Assembly: GCA_022264855.1 (NCBI GenBank)
Contig: JABYQU010000028.1
Span: 1-64,000, forward strand
Direction: 5' to 3'
Origin: Lenzites betulinus
Taxonomy: Eukaryota > Basidiomycota > Agaricomycetes > Polyporales > Polyporaceae
Length of the DNA: 64,000 nucleotides
The position numbers and the translations under genes are program-made. Below are positions 42,467-55,311 of the stretch, piece after piece. Numbering within the stretch: position 1 is the first letter of the stretch; each line of letters opens with the position of its first letter. The notes under the pieces are model-generated. The model saw only the letters and a program-made list of their open reading frames with translations, had not been told where the DNA came from and did no database searches.

Positions 42467-45026
42467 CACCAGCTGATGTACTCCTGATGTATCAGGAACC
42501 GTTTAGGACTCCGCGCTGCTTTACATCAGGAACAGGAAGTGTTCCTGATGTATCACGGGCGGCCGGGAGCGCCAGCGCTGCCCTCCGGGACCTGCCTAAT
42601 ATGGTAGGCAGGCCCGGGGGACAGTGCTGGCACCCCCGGGGGCCTCTAATCTCTTATCTAACACAGATAATGGCCTTATCTCATCTCCCCGGGACTTTCC
42701 CGCGCGCGCCTGTGCCTCCCTCTCAGCCACATCCCAATTAGGCAAGTTTGCCCTCAGCCACACCCCCCTGCTGCTTCCTCCGCCTCTCCCTCGCTCGGTT
42801 CTCGGTCGATTCGCTTCAAAACTAGCGCATTTTACTCGGATGTACCTACGCTACAGTCGTGCGCAAACTGGACGGGAATTAGGCAAGTACTGACTCTGCT
42901 ACAGGAGATACAGTGAAAGTGCACAAGAGGCAACAAAGAACGGGCGATATCTCGTCCGTTCGTTGTCGCCTCGGCGCGCGAATAGCTTTCCCATGACGAG
43001 GGAGTCAAGCGCGTTCGAACGAGCCGTCATGCGCGCGAATCGGCCGACGGACGGTGGAGCTGCGCTCCGCCCACCCCGGGGGGAGTGCAGCTCCACCTCT
43101 TATGCTCATATGTCGTTCAATTTGGCTCGCATTCGTTTCATTTAGTTACTAATACATTTTATGCCACAGGACAGACGTTTTACAATCAAAACAGGGGCTA
43201 GAACCTCGTCGAGGAGGGTGGGTAGTAGTGGGACTACTACCCACCTTCCTCAACGCATATCTCTGCCAGTTCTGCGCGTATCGCCGCGCAGAAGGCACCG
43301 TCAGAACGCGGTGAAACACAGCGTTCCAACGGTGCCTTTTGTGCGGCGATTCGACCGCAGAAACCTTCGCAAGAGGCTATCCTGTGTTCTATACATTGTA
43401 ACCAGATGTTTTAGCAATAGATTCATGTAGAACGCTTCAAATCACATTTTGTTTTCTTCTACACACCAGTATAAGCTATCGCTATGTGTACACCAAAGTA
43501 CAAGACAATCGGCGCCCGTTTGTGTGTTCAATCTGCTTATCTCTATACATAATATACATCCTTGCTGCGCACGATCCGCCCCACCGATTGTCACAAAAGC
43601 TGGCACGATTAATACGTTGTGGAACCGCTACCCGTATACGAAATTGCAAGGGAAACGGATGGGAACTGACGGAGATATATTGTTATCAGTGCACAGATGC
43701 AGGTAGCCGCCCACCGTCTTAAGACGGTCTCGGGCAGCTTCTGCAAGTTTGTATGTACTGTACATTACTGGACATCTCTGTAGAACACTGTGTAGCATAG
43801 CAATCCGAGTTCTTGGCCAATTTTTATGTTCTTGGGCTTGTCTGGAAGCTGTAAACGATGTCTATCGATGTGCATGATGTATAAATATATTGGACTTGTA
43901 ACTAGCTATGTAGCAGCAAAACTAGTGTGCAAAACTCACAGTTTTGCTCAGTTTTGCTCAGTTTTGTTGTTTGTGCAGTGCAGATGCATGTAGTTTATCA
44001 TTTAATAGATGTATACACTACATTAGATGTTTATACACATGATGGAAGCATATCACAGCTCCTGTGAAGAGGTGGAAGGGGAGGGGATGCAGCTGGGAGG
44101 CAGGAGGAGCACATATCAACAGCGACGCGCTACGTGGTCGCGTCGCCGCGCAAAAGATACCGAAAGAAAGCTGCTTTCAGCCGCTTTCTGGCGGTGCATT
44201 TTGCGCGGCGATACGCGCAGAAACGGCTGCGCTATGCGTCGAGGAAGGTGGGTAGTAGTGGGACTACTACCCACCCTCCTCGACGTGTCTGTGGGCTGTA
44301 GTTCGTTGAGAAAACGTTATACCTGTGGAGTAAAATGTATTAGTGAATGAATAAAGCAAGTGCGAGGAAAAAAGAATGAAATATGAGCACAGGAGGAGGA
44401 GCTGCACTCCCCCCGGGGTGGGCGGAGCGCAGCTCCACCGTCCGTCGGCAGATTCGCGCGCATGCGGGCTCGTTCGAACGCACTGAGCTCCCTCTTGATG
44501 GGAAAACAATTCGCGCGCAGAGGCGACAAAGAACGGACGAGATATCGCCCGTTCTTTGTCGCCTCTTCTGCACTTTCACTGTATCTACTGTAGAACAGTG
44601 AGTACTTACCGGATTCCAGTCCCGTTTGCGCGCGATTGTAGCCTGAGATCGCCCGAGTAAGACGCGCTAGTTTTGAAGCTAATCGGACGAGAATTGAGCG
44701 ACGGAGAGGCGAAGCAGGCAGGCAAGGGAGGGAGGACAAGAGTGCACCTGCCTAATCGGGATGTGGCTGCGAGGGAGGCACAGGCGCGCGCGGGAAAGCC
44801 CCAGGGAGATGAGATAAGACATAATCTATTGAGAGATAAGAGATTAGAGGCCCCCGGGGGCGCCAGCGCTGTCCCCCGGGCCTGCCTACCATATTAGGCA
44901 GGTCCCGGAGGGCAGCGCTGGCGCTCCCGGCCGCCCGTGATACATCAGGAACACTTCCTGTTCCTGATGTAAAGCGGCGCGGAGTCCTAAACGGTTCCTG
45001 ATACATCAGAACTACAACAGGGGCTG
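42467..45026 (-). mobile_element. FB-3: foldback element in the gypsy 3' region
   Basis: This 2560-bp element has the 7-bp TSD AACGGGC (42460-42466 and 45027-45033). The left end is CACCAGCTGATGTAC and the right end, reversed, is CAGCCCCTGTTGTAG, so it lies opposite to FB-1, FB-2 and FB-5. The end palindromes are CCTGATGTATCAGG. The central GTCTTAAGAC is at 43716-43725. By eye it is almost identical to FB-5 in reverse complement, including the same length. No gene was found. Confidence 0.9.
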
Positions 45027-45033
45027 AACGGGC

Positions 45034-45147
45034 GTACCAACCCCCAACTACTTACGTGTACGATAACTTATACTAAACGTCGGGCGTACCAACCCGATTA
45101 CTTCCACATATTCATTGGGATCGTGACTGCGATCCAAAGGGGGAGGG
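45034..45147 (+). other. Gypsy 3' untranslated region with polypurine tract
   Basis: A 13-base direct repeat, GGGCGTACCAACC, occurs twice, near 45030 and 45082. The polypurine tract AAAGGGGGAGGG (45136-45147) abuts the 3' LTR, as needed to prime plus-strand synthesis. Confidence 0.85.
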
Positions 45148-45342
45148 TGTAAGGGGCAGTAAGCGCTTGGCGCGCGCTTAGATTACCTAATCTCTTGGCT
45201 GTTCCCGGTTTGCTCAGTTGTGAGAGGTCGCTCTCGACGAGGACCTCTCACCTCTCTTTATCACTCCTGTACTACTGCTTAAGCTTTGAGTTATATACTC
45301 GGTTCTGAGCATCTCGGGCGTGACTAGGGACGGTATCTTACA
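45148..45342 (+). repeat. Gypsy 3' LTR
   Basis: This is the 195-bp copy of the 5' LTR. It is followed by the CCCTA duplication at 45343-45347. Confidence 0.95.
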
Positions 45343-48034
45343 CCCTAGGACATCACCGTCAACGGGGCCACCGTTGTCGTCCTCCCGTGCGGCTGCTTGT
45401 GCGTCGATGAGCTCCATGGGGTCATGCACCCTGTCGTCCTCCAACCCCAGGCCGGCCCAGATATCCTCCTCCTCATCTGCCGGCACGCGTATGCACGAGC
45501 CGTTGAGCATTCCTCGAGACACGAAGTCAGCGCGCGCAGCTGCGAGCTTCTCGAGTCGCTGATTGGTGATTAGCATCTGCCCAAGGGCTTCATATCGATT
45601 GGATCGGCGGTAGGGTTCTTTGACGGCCTTGATATGTTTTGACTCCGTGATTGAGGAGCAGAGACCGTTCGGGGCGCCGAATTGTTGTATCAGGAACGGA
45701 TAATGCATCATGGAATGTTGGCGCGGGAGAGAGAAGCCGTCCGGGAGCCGTACGCCAATTTCTTCGAAGATGACGCGGTCCCGATGAAAGCGCTCCAGGG
45801 CATCCTCGATCTGGACGAGTGTGTCGGTCGTAATGATGTCTCGACGCACAAGATAGCAGAAGTCCATGAACGCGCTGAGGGCGCGCACCATTTGCGCGGG
45901 TACGTGCCCTGCAATGGCAGGTAGATAAACCTGTATTGCGGGAGTATCAGCGTGCTGCCAAGGGTGTCATACTAACATCATGTACCTTCATGAGCGCCTT
46001 AGAATCGTCGCCTGTCCATTGTTTGAAGCCGCGGCCCTCCGGAAAGCGTCGTAAACCTGGGAAACTGGGGACGACAGCAATCCTGTGATCAGAGGCATGT
46101 TTTTGATGAGCATTGGTTCACGTGGAATTAAATACTCCTTACCTCCTGTCGATGTCAGCTAGGATGATGGCGGCGCCAGCTTGGCCATGTGTGAGCTCAA
46201 GATAATGGCCTACCCATGTCACGAGATGATCTTTGAAAGTCCCCTTGATGATTTGATGAAGAAGGTCCGGCGATAGCATGTCATGGATGTCGGCTCGAGG
46301 AAACACGGTCGTGAAGGGCTGCGTGGACCATATTGTGAGTATAGTGGGTCAAAGACCCGCAGAAGGAATGCTGACGCACGACAAGGTCACCGAGGATACC
46401 ATACTCTTCCCAGAGTACCTTGAGGTCGAGCGCTTGCAGGAGTGCTTGAGTATGCTCATGACAGCGTCGGGGGCCATTGCCGTGGTCCAGCTCAGTTCGA
46501 TGAGACGTACACCTGCATCCGAGTTGACAGTCAGTGGCGCATTTCGATAGAGACGAGATAAATATGCTTACTTGGTGCACCAGCCCTGGACGATGCATGC
46601 AAGCAGAACTTGCTCTGGATAGTCTGCTATGTAAGGCCCGAGACCGTATATCATGCGGCGGAAGTGTCCATCGGCGCAGCGCACAATTTCGGGGACCGTC
46701 ATCGCGGGGCGCAAAGATTCGAGTACAGTCCGCAGTGAGGCATGGAAAAGTTGTCGGCGAAACTTGCGGAAATGCGAATGTTTTGCGAACTCGCGATCGG
46801 CTGAATTTGTAGCGGACTCGCATGTCAGTGCTAATCGTGTCTAAAGAGGATTGAGATATGAAGACTTACTCTTCGGGACTGCCAGGAAAGCGACTAGAGA
46901 AACTGCATTCTGTTGGGCACGTCGCGCCGCATTGCGCACCAGTCCGTTGGATAGGTAGAGAGGGTAGTATTCGTTTTGTCCAGTGGCGACCGAGACGGTA
47001 GTCTTGTCGCTTCCGAGTATGACAGGGCAGAATGTGCCATCGACGTTCGCCGGGTCTTGTGCAATAATGTCCTAAACGTCCCAAAAAAGAATAATGTCAG
47101 TGATTGGAACTTGGTGAAGACATGACTGCTCGAAAAGCGTACTGCTTGTTGCCAACACCAGTCGCCCGACATGAAATCCTTATACTCACGCTGATCGCCA
47201 TGGAATACCTGCTTGGGCGTATAGTCCATGTCATTGGCAAAATCAGCATTTCCGACCTGGGTGTGCAGTACACGGCGGGGACAACGAAACCATACGGTAT
47301 ACTCCCGGAGCATCCAAGGCGGGACATTGTCGTCAGGCCGATCACCAGTGTAAGTAATACGGAACTCCTGCCATGGGATGTCGCCGAGGGGGATGTTATC
47401 TATGCTTTCGTACAAGTCTCTAGCGTTGGCGAATGGCGGGTCTTGTCCTGGCGGCAGTGTCGACGCCCACAGTTGCATAAGTTCGTTGATGTGGCCGGCT
47501 GACATCTGCTCCTTTTTGAACAGGAAATCGGCGAGCTCGAACTGGGGGCGCGATTCATATGGCGAATAATCGTTCGGCAGGCATGGGTGGGGTGGAGAAG
47601 GGAGCTCATCTGGGAGGAGTGGCATGCCTGCCGCGCTGCATGGTCATCCTACACAACCGACAATGAGTGAGTGGTTACACGGTTGCACACAGGACTACAT
47701 GTATCTCACCGGTGATAATGGGATGTGTCACTGTGATGGAGCCGTCACCGCCGTCCAGTGGGTCCTGGACAACCGGAGGTGGACCCACCAAGCCCGGGAG
47801 AGCTTCTTGAGCAGCCCCCTCACCGGGGGGCAGAGGCGGGCTATCTGGACGTGGACTGGGAGAGAGAGGTCCAGCGGCGTGCGCAGGCCCTAGCCCGGCC
47901 TCCATGCCCGCCGGCGCAGGTCCAGCGTGAACGGCAAGGGAGTGATGTTTGCGCCCACCGCTTGTTTTGAAGAGCTTAGGACATCCCGGTTGTAGACAGG
48001 GAAGGGTAGCGGGCACAAACGGGCGTCTGGGCAT
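45343..48034 (-). pseudogene. Plavaka-type transposase, main part
   Basis: The start is ATG 48034 (MPRRPFVPATLPCLQPGCPK), opening with a C2H2-like zinc finger. After an intron near 47710-47650 comes the typical block FELADFLFKKEQMSAGHI, WQEFRITYTGDRPDD and EYKDFMSGDWCWQQA. Later exons give DPANVDGTFCPVILGSDKTT, REFAKHSHFRKFRRQLFHAS, CHEHTQALLQALDLKVLW, DMLSPDLLHQIIKGTFKDH and MVRALSAFMDFCYLVRRDII. The last is SLPRQHSMMHYPFLIQQFGA with CSSITESKHIKAVKEPYRR. These are hallmarks of Plavaka transposases, a CACTA-related group common in basidiomycetes. The frame meets the gypsy TSD at 45347 and resumes at 16251. Exons checked are open, so the gypsy insertion and the loss of the C terminus at 15968 are what break it. 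Confidence 0.88.
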
Positions 48035-48621
48035 GTTGAGGGTCCTGGATTGTGTTGCTAAGACTGTGCCGCATAGATCGTTAACCAAGAATGTAACAAT
48101 ATAGTATTAGGTGCCTCGTACCTCCGCCACGTAGTGATGGACGCACTAAATATAATTCGTACTGAGACCGTGTCCACCGGGAACGATGTATCTGCAGTGC
48201 TGTACTTCAACTTAGGACGTTGTCGAACTCTGCGCCAGGTGGAAGCTGACGGCAACGTACTGGTACAAAGAGTTTCGGACTTGTACGACGGGCCGCCAAG
48301 TCATACAGCAGCACGCAATCTGATGATATCGGGCGGGTAGGATGCGGGGGGTAAAAGTTTCCGGCGTCTGTGCCGATCATTGGCAGTAGCTGCCCCTCCC
48401 GAAACAAATGTAGTTTCCTGCTTTGCTAGCGGTCAGTTCGGTGTCAAACTGAATCATAGGCTAGGCGTACCTCGTATCTGTTGATAACGCCCAAGGGGGA
48501 CCAAGGAAGGTCGTGCACGGTGCTTGGGGGTCGAGGATAACAGACGACTGAGGTGCGTGAATGGTTCTCGCGATGAGCATGGCCGGCCAAATAGCTTGCG
48601 TGCGCTGAGCCTGGGCCCCGT
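48035..48621. other. Upstream region of the Plavaka gene
   Basis: No supported gene was seen. The Plavaka transposon end should lie here, but I could not identify its terminal repeat. Confidence 0.4.
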
Positions 48622-49495
48622 TGATACGCTCCACAGACGTTCCAAGCCAGAAAACCCCCTTTTCCGTCCTCGCGCGCGCACGCCAGCCACAGCGCGCGCG
48701 GAGCTCACCGCACACCTTGGTACCCCCTACGTCGCGTGCACAGTGCGCGAAGCACATCGAGCGCAACGTCAAGATGCGCGCGGGGCACTCCACCACAGCG
48801 CGCGCACTGCCTGTCGCTATCCAGAGCCCTCTGCCCTAGCCGCTCGCGCGCGCAGGTCCGCTGGGCGCATCAGTGGCGCGCGCACGAGGCGGGCGAGGAG
48901 TCGTATCGCGCGCGGCGGGGGCGCCCGGCGCGCGAGGCGTCCCGGGCCCGGTTTCCGCTTATCTTCCGTGTGGTAGCACGTGTTTTTGATTCAGCCTGCG
49001 GGCATTCTTGTACATAGTCATTTCGGGGCATTCGAACCCCCCAGACAATCCACCCCTTACACTCTCAACTGCTGGGAACGTGTCCCTCGCGCTTCTCGAC
49101 GTGCAACAACTTCCCCCGGTCAAGGCAGGGCAACTGGAGACCTCTCCGCTGTGACAGCGTACTGTCAATTGCGTATACTGCGTTATTTCTGTGTCCCCGA
49201 CGTGTCACTGCGTGCGTACTGCGTTGCGAAGCCTCGAGGCTAACTGCGAGCGTTACGATTATTCCCGCGCGCGTTGCATTACTAGGCCTATCCCCGCGCG
49301 CGCCCTCTTCTAACACAAGTACGCGCGCGATCCCACCCTGTGTGCGAGAGGCATCCCTCCTGTCCGCGCGCGAATAACACACGGCCAGGCCTACGAGCGG
49401 ACCTAGGGAGCTCGAGACCTTACTCCCCTTCATCACACATCTAGACGTCCTCTACCTCCCGGCTATCGGCCGTCAGAGCACTTCTTACCGTATCA
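48622..49495 (+). mobile_element. TGATACG element, copy 3 (solitary)
   Basis: This 874-bp element has ends TGATACGCTCCACAG and, reversed, TGATACGGTAAGAAGTGCTC. It is flanked on both sides by CCGT (48618-48621 and 49496-49499). It is more diverged from copies 1 and 2 than they are from each other. It shows that the ~871-bp unit is a complete element by itself. Confidence 0.75.
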
Positions 49496-49694
49496 CCGTT
49501 TGCCCAGCGTGATTGACTCCACCCATCGATAGTGGCGTTCACTGCCAGCCCTGCAAGTGCTGGCAGCAAGTCAGCGTCAGGCTCCCACCACCGCTGCACC
49601 CCGACGAAACTCACCAAGTCCAACGACATCGCCGCACCTCATGGCTAAGTCGTCCTCAGTCCCTGTGGATTGTGCTCAGTCACCGCTGCATTGC

Positions 49695-52470
49695 ATGGCG
49701 ACACGGGCAAAGAATTCCACAGCACGACCTGGCTTACCTGACGTTACTGGTTGGAATCCAGATGCGCCTGATGTGGTCCCGTTGCCGCCCGCTCAGCGCC
49801 GCGCAGAGGCTGCAGTGACCAAAAAAACCAAAGCGGCGGAAGCGGCTCGTAAGTCTTCGGTTCAGCTTGCTGCTGTCTTGAGGGCTGCAGCAATAGAAGA
49901 CCGCAAAAGGGCAGAGGATCGGGCGGCGGACGACACCCGTCGTAACCCGAAGCGCCCGAAACCTAAACCTCGTCCTCGCGGTGTTCAACGTTCTGCAGTG
50001 CCCAACGAGAATGGTCAGTAGTGATCCTCATGATATTGCATAGCACTGACCGACATGATTCCCATATGCCACGGACGAGTTGAAGGACATCGCGGAGACG
50101 CCTGAGTCGATGACGTGTCAGCACTCAGAGCCCATGCCAGCGGTCGGAACACCTACCACAGCTGAGAGGCTTGTTGAGCAAGCGCCACCGGCCAGAGATG
50201 CCGCAGAGGAACTCGACTGTAATGCCGGTGAGCTTGTTGCCAGCGGCGCATATGAAAACTGAAAGCTATGGACTCACCGATTGCTTTGCAGATGGGTCCA
50301 AGGACCTAGAGGACCCCGTTGGGGCGGAACCCATGAGTGAAATTGAGTCGCTGCCAGGCGACATCGAGAGTGACACTAGTGCGTCTGTGTTTGAGCCCGA
50401 CCACGCTGAGGAGCTGAGTGACGACAAGTGGGATGAGGACGACAATGTGGTTGCTGTACAGCCGGTGAAGGGGAACAAGCGTCCGACTAAGATTCATCAC
50501 ACAGATATCACCGCCGTGAGAACCGATGCAGGGCCAAAGCGGAAATATGTGACATCCAGCAAGGACTTCGAGAACGCGTGAGTGACCGTTGACGTGGCCG
50601 TCAGCGCTTTCTAACAGGTTTCCTTCTCCTTCAACCTCAACTTCCCCCACTGCTGCCTTCGTCCCAGCAACCATGCTTCCGGCTACTCCTCCAAGAAGCT
50701 GAAGACATCAGCAACGCCCACGGGCCTCCGCACCGGCCCCTGGAATGTTTCTACGAGCAGCCCAACGCCACGCACGCTGAAGGGCAAGGCCCCCGCGAAG
50801 GCCCAGGTTCTGTGCTCTACCCAAAACCAGGCCCCGGCAACGTTCCCTACGACTGTCACACCTCGCCAGCCGAAGACAGTTGGCCCACCGTCGGTGCGCA
50901 AGACCTCAAGCCTTCCACAAAGGTACGTCGACCCCATATACAAGTCCTAGTATGCACTGACGCCTCTATTGATTCATTCAATAGTTCCAAGTTTGAACCA
51001 TCTCAAAAGGCCGACCACGTCAATGCCATGCAATATGAAGGCCATCAGGCCGAGTTCTGCGGGCTGAACGAATACGGAGGCCTGCAAGACGAGGACAACA
51101 CTGCTGAGGCCGCCGCCCTAGGACAGCACACCACGACGAGCTGGAAAATCAAGTCACTCGACAGTGACATCTCGACGTCGGAGGAGGACGCCTTTGTAAG
51201 CCTCAACCTCACATACTTCATCTCATTCACTGACGACGCCCAGCCCGAGGACAAGATGACAGCAGTCAAGCACGTCGAAGCTCATGAGATTGTGCGCGTC
51301 ACCCATCGCGCAGGGGGGCAGAGCAACCAGAGTTGTCACAGGTGGACGACGAATGATTTGGACGAACTCATTCGTCCTCGTTTCACGCAGGTGTTCATAC
51401 CACTCACTCGCATCAGCATGAGCCAACTCCCCCCCTGGCATGGAATGTCTATCGACGAACGGCAGGATCTCTTCGACCGAGTTTTCCCCAACTCTGCCCA
51501 CCACATCGAGACCAACGATGTGGTATACTCGCTTGTAAGCCGCTCATTATTGTCCCACGTGAGCGACTACTGACACACCAACATAGATGAATAGCAGGAT
51601 CACTGAATGGCAAAGCAAGTTTGCTGCAGCCGCATTAACCATACTCGACAGCCACTTTATCAAGACCGGGTTAGTGGAACCGGAGGCCCGCGCCACTTGG
51701 TGCCGCAAGCAGCTTGGAAGTAGCGTGGCGAGCATGAAGGCGCCGTTCATGTGGGAAACCTGGGACAATGGCAAGAAGAAGGTAAGTAACGTCAACATCC
51801 TGACTGCTGCCGCCCCACATCGTCCCCCTCATATGTTACCCTGTGGCAGGGGTGTTTCCAAGGTGAACTGGTCCTCAAGACCTTCGGTCTCGTACATATT
51901 CCCGTCATCCAAGCGGTCCCCCATGAACTTCGTGACGTCGAGGGTTCTTCGGACCTGCACCCTTGCGGTGCGCTCATCCTGGCGGTGCTGGCGGTAAGTA
52001 CCACACTCGGAGTTTGTCACACCATATTCTTGCTCACCTGCATGCAGGTCGAACGTGCTCTTACCATCTGGCTCAGTGGAGCGCAAGTCATCCAGACCGG
52101 TCAAGCAGGACATTTCTCTGCCGACAACTGGGGAGACAAGATAGTCGTCTCGTGCGGTGTCGCCAAGACCTCGAGCAAGGTCGCGAACCTTTTCGCTCGC
52201 GCGCAGAAGATGTCGTGCGATCGTTGGATAGCCATCCTTGATGCAGCGCGGGCACACTGTCGTCGACACAAAGCTATTCAGGACAAGCAAGCGATTGACG
52301 TCGAGGAGTCCGCGAGCGACGCACCGATGACCGAGTCCGACGGTGATTGTGAGTACACGCTGCCTTCCCACGTTGTCTTCCATACTAATGCCTCACATAG
52401 GGTAGAACCTCGGCAACGTTTAAGCCCGTCCATCAGCTCAACCTGAAGGATTCGCCAAACTCGGACGTGT
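49695..52470 (+). CDS. DUF6532-like protein, multi-exon
   Basis: The likely start is ATG 49695 (MATRAKNSTARPGLPDVTGW). The N-terminal exon is Ala/Lys/Arg-rich and basic (KKTKAAEAARKSSVQL, RRNPKRPKPKPRPRG). Acidic and Ser/Thr/Pro-rich exons follow (50080-50580, 50640-51200). The conserved C-terminal domain starts near 51240 (MTAVKHVEAHEIV) and includes FAAAALTILDSHFIKTGLV, ARATWCRKQLG, MKAPFMWETWDNGKKK, LVLKTFGLVHIPVIQAVPHE, PCGALILAVLAVERALTIW and FSADNWGD, ending about 52350. This resembles the fungal DUF6532 family, which is expanded in Agaricomycetes. Function is unknown. Several short introns are present (for example near 51530-51586 and 51781-51850). Some borders, such as that after 50013, are uncertain. 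Confidence 0.6.
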
Positions 52471-52623
52471 TCAACACACGTACTATCTCCCTTCATCAGT
52501 CGTGTACTCCTCAGATCCCGTCGTGTATTTCTGACTCCAACCTCTTCGTTGCATGCGCCCTTCCACCCAACTGCCCCTCGACGGCGCCAGTGGTCCACGC
52601 CCACATCGCCTGTGGCCCCACCA
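52471..52623. other. 3' flank of the DUF6532-like gene
   Basis: This is a short C-rich stretch up to the FB-4 insertion. The last exon or 3' UTR may extend into it. Confidence 0.35.
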
Positions 52624-55087
52624 CACCTCCTGCTGTAACATTGATGCATCAGAGACCGTACAGCGCCCAGGCACCGTGATGCACCAAAGACCGTATATTT
52701 AAGCGCCCAAAAAGCGCCCGTCTGAGATTCAATTAACATGTCTTAATTAGGCAGGAGGCCCCGGCAAGGCCAGCAGGGCCTGTTATCAGCTTTGATAACA
52801 GGCGCTTTTTATCACTCCTTCCAAAAATGGTATGTACTAGTATCTCTTATCTCCTCAGCGCTTTTTTGATCATATCTTTGGATCTATCTAATCTGTAGGG
52901 CGCTTTTTTGGCCATTTCCGGCCTCCTCCTCCTCGGCTAATGGGACCTTAGGTATGCCCCTCCTCCCTTGCTCTATCTTGCTCATTTCTCACCCGTTTCG
53001 CTTCGTTCTTTTTGCATTAGGTGGCGTTCTCAAATGCGATCAAAACGCGCTACTTTTCGCGCCGTATAGTGAGCTGCAAAAAGTTTCGAAAAAACGCGCA
53101 GATTGGGCGCTTCCGGGACAAATTCGCCCACCGCCGGACCAATTTGTGTCGTACCGCGCCCGTGCTAGGCTCGTTCGAAAGCGATTAATAACCGCTTTCG
53201 AACGAGCCTAGCGCGACGCGAATCGGACAAGAACCCGTCGAGACGTCCTCCTGCCAATGGGCAGGAGGACATCTTGCAATATCTCCCTCAGCTCTGGTTC
53301 GTTTTGCTTGGTGTTTGCTGACGAGTATACCTGCCAACAGCTGCTAATTAGATATACCATTCGTCTTGCGTGAAACAAACATAGGGCTGCCCAGGGAAGC
53401 GTCCAGTGTTCACCTACTGGGCGCTTCCTTGTGCAATACCTCCTCCAATTTGCGCCCGATTCCCGCGCAAAACATGCCGTCGGAAAGCGGCTGAACGCAG
53501 CTTTCCGACAGTATTTTTTGCGTGGCAAGGCGACCACCCTGTGTGTTACAAGTTGATGTTCTCCCCCTGCCCTCTCCTCACATTTAGACTTACTCTCCAC
53601 TTCTTCCACAGCAGGTAGTAGAGTATTACAGCCCCACAGATAATGCTTATACAGTGTATTAGAATCCCCTGAGGGTGTTTCAAGGTCTGTACAGTATATA
53701 GAACATAATACAGTGCTTAGATACTGCTTGAAACCCCTGAAACAGCAAAATGTCGCCCATATTTTACCATTTAGACAGTCTGTACAAATATATATATTAC
53801 CAGATGTATACAGGTAGATTGGCACAGTCTATAGCTTTGTAACAAGCCTAATATCATACTGATAGGATGAGTAATGGCTGAGATATGTATTAGAGGCATA
53901 GCTATAGTTAAAGGCTTGCAGTGCTTCAGGTTTTGGCATGCTGTGGCTGCAAAACGGCCCATAGCCGCCCACATCGTCTTAAGACGCTCCACGGGCGCCT
54001 ATTTACCCTCCTGAGGGTATAATACAAGTAACTATAGCATAAGACGTCCGTTTCCCTTGTAAATTGGTACACATCCTCGTATATATGGACGACACGTATG
54101 TACCAGTTTTCGCGTGCATTGAAGCATTATTGAGAGTGTAATAAGCGAAGAAAAGGCGGCCAAGTAAAAATAGCGTACTGAGACAGCCAATGCTCGTACT
54201 GCGACGCAAAGTACATCGCCGGAAAGCGGCTGCACACCGCTTTCCAACGGTGTACTTTGTGCCGCGCTCGGGCCAAAACTGGCGATGCAATTGCTTGTGG
54301 AGGTGCCCAGTGAACGAGCACTGGACGCCTCCTGGGGCAATTTGACCTCGTTTTTACACGGAAAGAATTGTACACCTATTTCGAAGACATCAGTGGGTAC
54401 AATAGTGAAGAAACACGAAGGGAAACGAGTGAAAACTGGTGAAGATATCGCAGGATGTCCTCCTGCCCATTGGCAGGACAACATCTCAGCGAGTTCTCGT
54501 TCGATTCGTGTCGCGCTAGGCTCGTTTGAAAGCGATGGATAATCGCTTTCGAACGAGCCCAGCGCGACCGCGGTGCGACGCAAACTGGTCCTGCGGTAGG
54601 CCAATTTGTCCAGGAAGCGCCCAATCTGCGCGTTTTTTTTCGAATTTATTTGTAGCTCACCGTATGCCTTCGGTAGGGGCGCGTTTTGATCGCATTTGAA
54701 AACGCCACCTAATGCAAAAAGAACGAAGCAAAACGGGTGAGAACTGAGCAAGATAGAGCAAGGGAGGGGGGGCATACCTAGGGAGGAGGCCGGAAATGGC
54801 CAAAAAAGCGCCCTAGAGATTAGATAGATACACAGATATGATCAAAAAAGCGCTGAGGAGATAAGAGATACTAGTACATACCATTTTTGGAAGGAGTGAT
54901 AAAAAGCGCCTGTTATCAAAGCTGATAACAGGCCCTGCTGGCCTTGCCGGGGCCTCCTGCCTAATTAAGACATGTTAATTGAATCTCAGACGGGCGCTTT
55001 TTGGGCGCTTAAATATACGGTCTTTGGTGCATCACGGTGCCTGGGCGCTGTACGGTCTCTGATGCATCATCGCTACAACAGCAGCTG
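52624..55087 (-). mobile_element. FB-4: divergent foldback element
   Basis: This 2464-bp element has the 7-bp TSD CCCACCA (52617-52623 and 55088-55094). The left end is CACCTCCTGCTGTAAC and the right end, reversed, is CAGCTGCTGTTGTAGC. The end palindromes are TGATGCATCA. It has different arm hairpins from the others, for example one around 53166-53212 centred on TTAATAA with GCTAGGCTCGTTCGAAAGCG arms, but the central GTCTTAAGAC (53976-53985) is kept. The nearly perfect outer arms reach from 52740-53120 to 54580-54970. No gene was found. Confidence 0.88.
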
Positions 55088-55192
55088 CCCACCATTCTCT
55101 TCGCTGTTGCATTGTTGACAGCGCCCGTTATCATTCCTTCCACTTCCATTTGTCTTCGCGCCGCCCCTTCGCACTCCCTCTTTGCCTCGTCG

Positions 55193-55304
55193 CCTCCGCG
55201 CGCTCATGGACGCCCCAACGGACGTCTTCGCACCGACCTCGTCTCCCCGCGCCATGGACGCCTCACACCGTCCTCGCCTCCGCGCGCTCATGGACGCCCC
55301 GATG
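55193..55304. repeat. Short minisatellite, left part (split by FB-5)
   Basis: Two copies of a block containing CCTCCGCGCGCTCATGGACG start at 55193 and 55277, about 84 bp apart. A third starts at 57925 beyond FB-5. Confidence 0.7.
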
Positions 55305-55311
55305 GCCCGAC

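Larger units (their letters stand above)
16252..45342 (+). mobile_element. Ty3/gypsy chromodomain LTR retrotransposon, split by three insertions
   Basis: The boundaries are two 195-bp LTRs (TGTAAGG...CTTACA) flanked by the 5-bp TSD CCCTA (16247-16251 and 45343-45347). Without FB-2, the KDZ element and FB-3 it would be about 9.9 kb. The gene order is gag, protease, RT, RNase H, integrase with chromodomain, then an extra 608-aa ORF, a polypurine tract and the 3' LTR. It lies antisense in a Plavaka transposase gene. The LTRs differ at about four positions, so it is fairly young, and all three nested insertions are younger. Confidence 0.95.
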
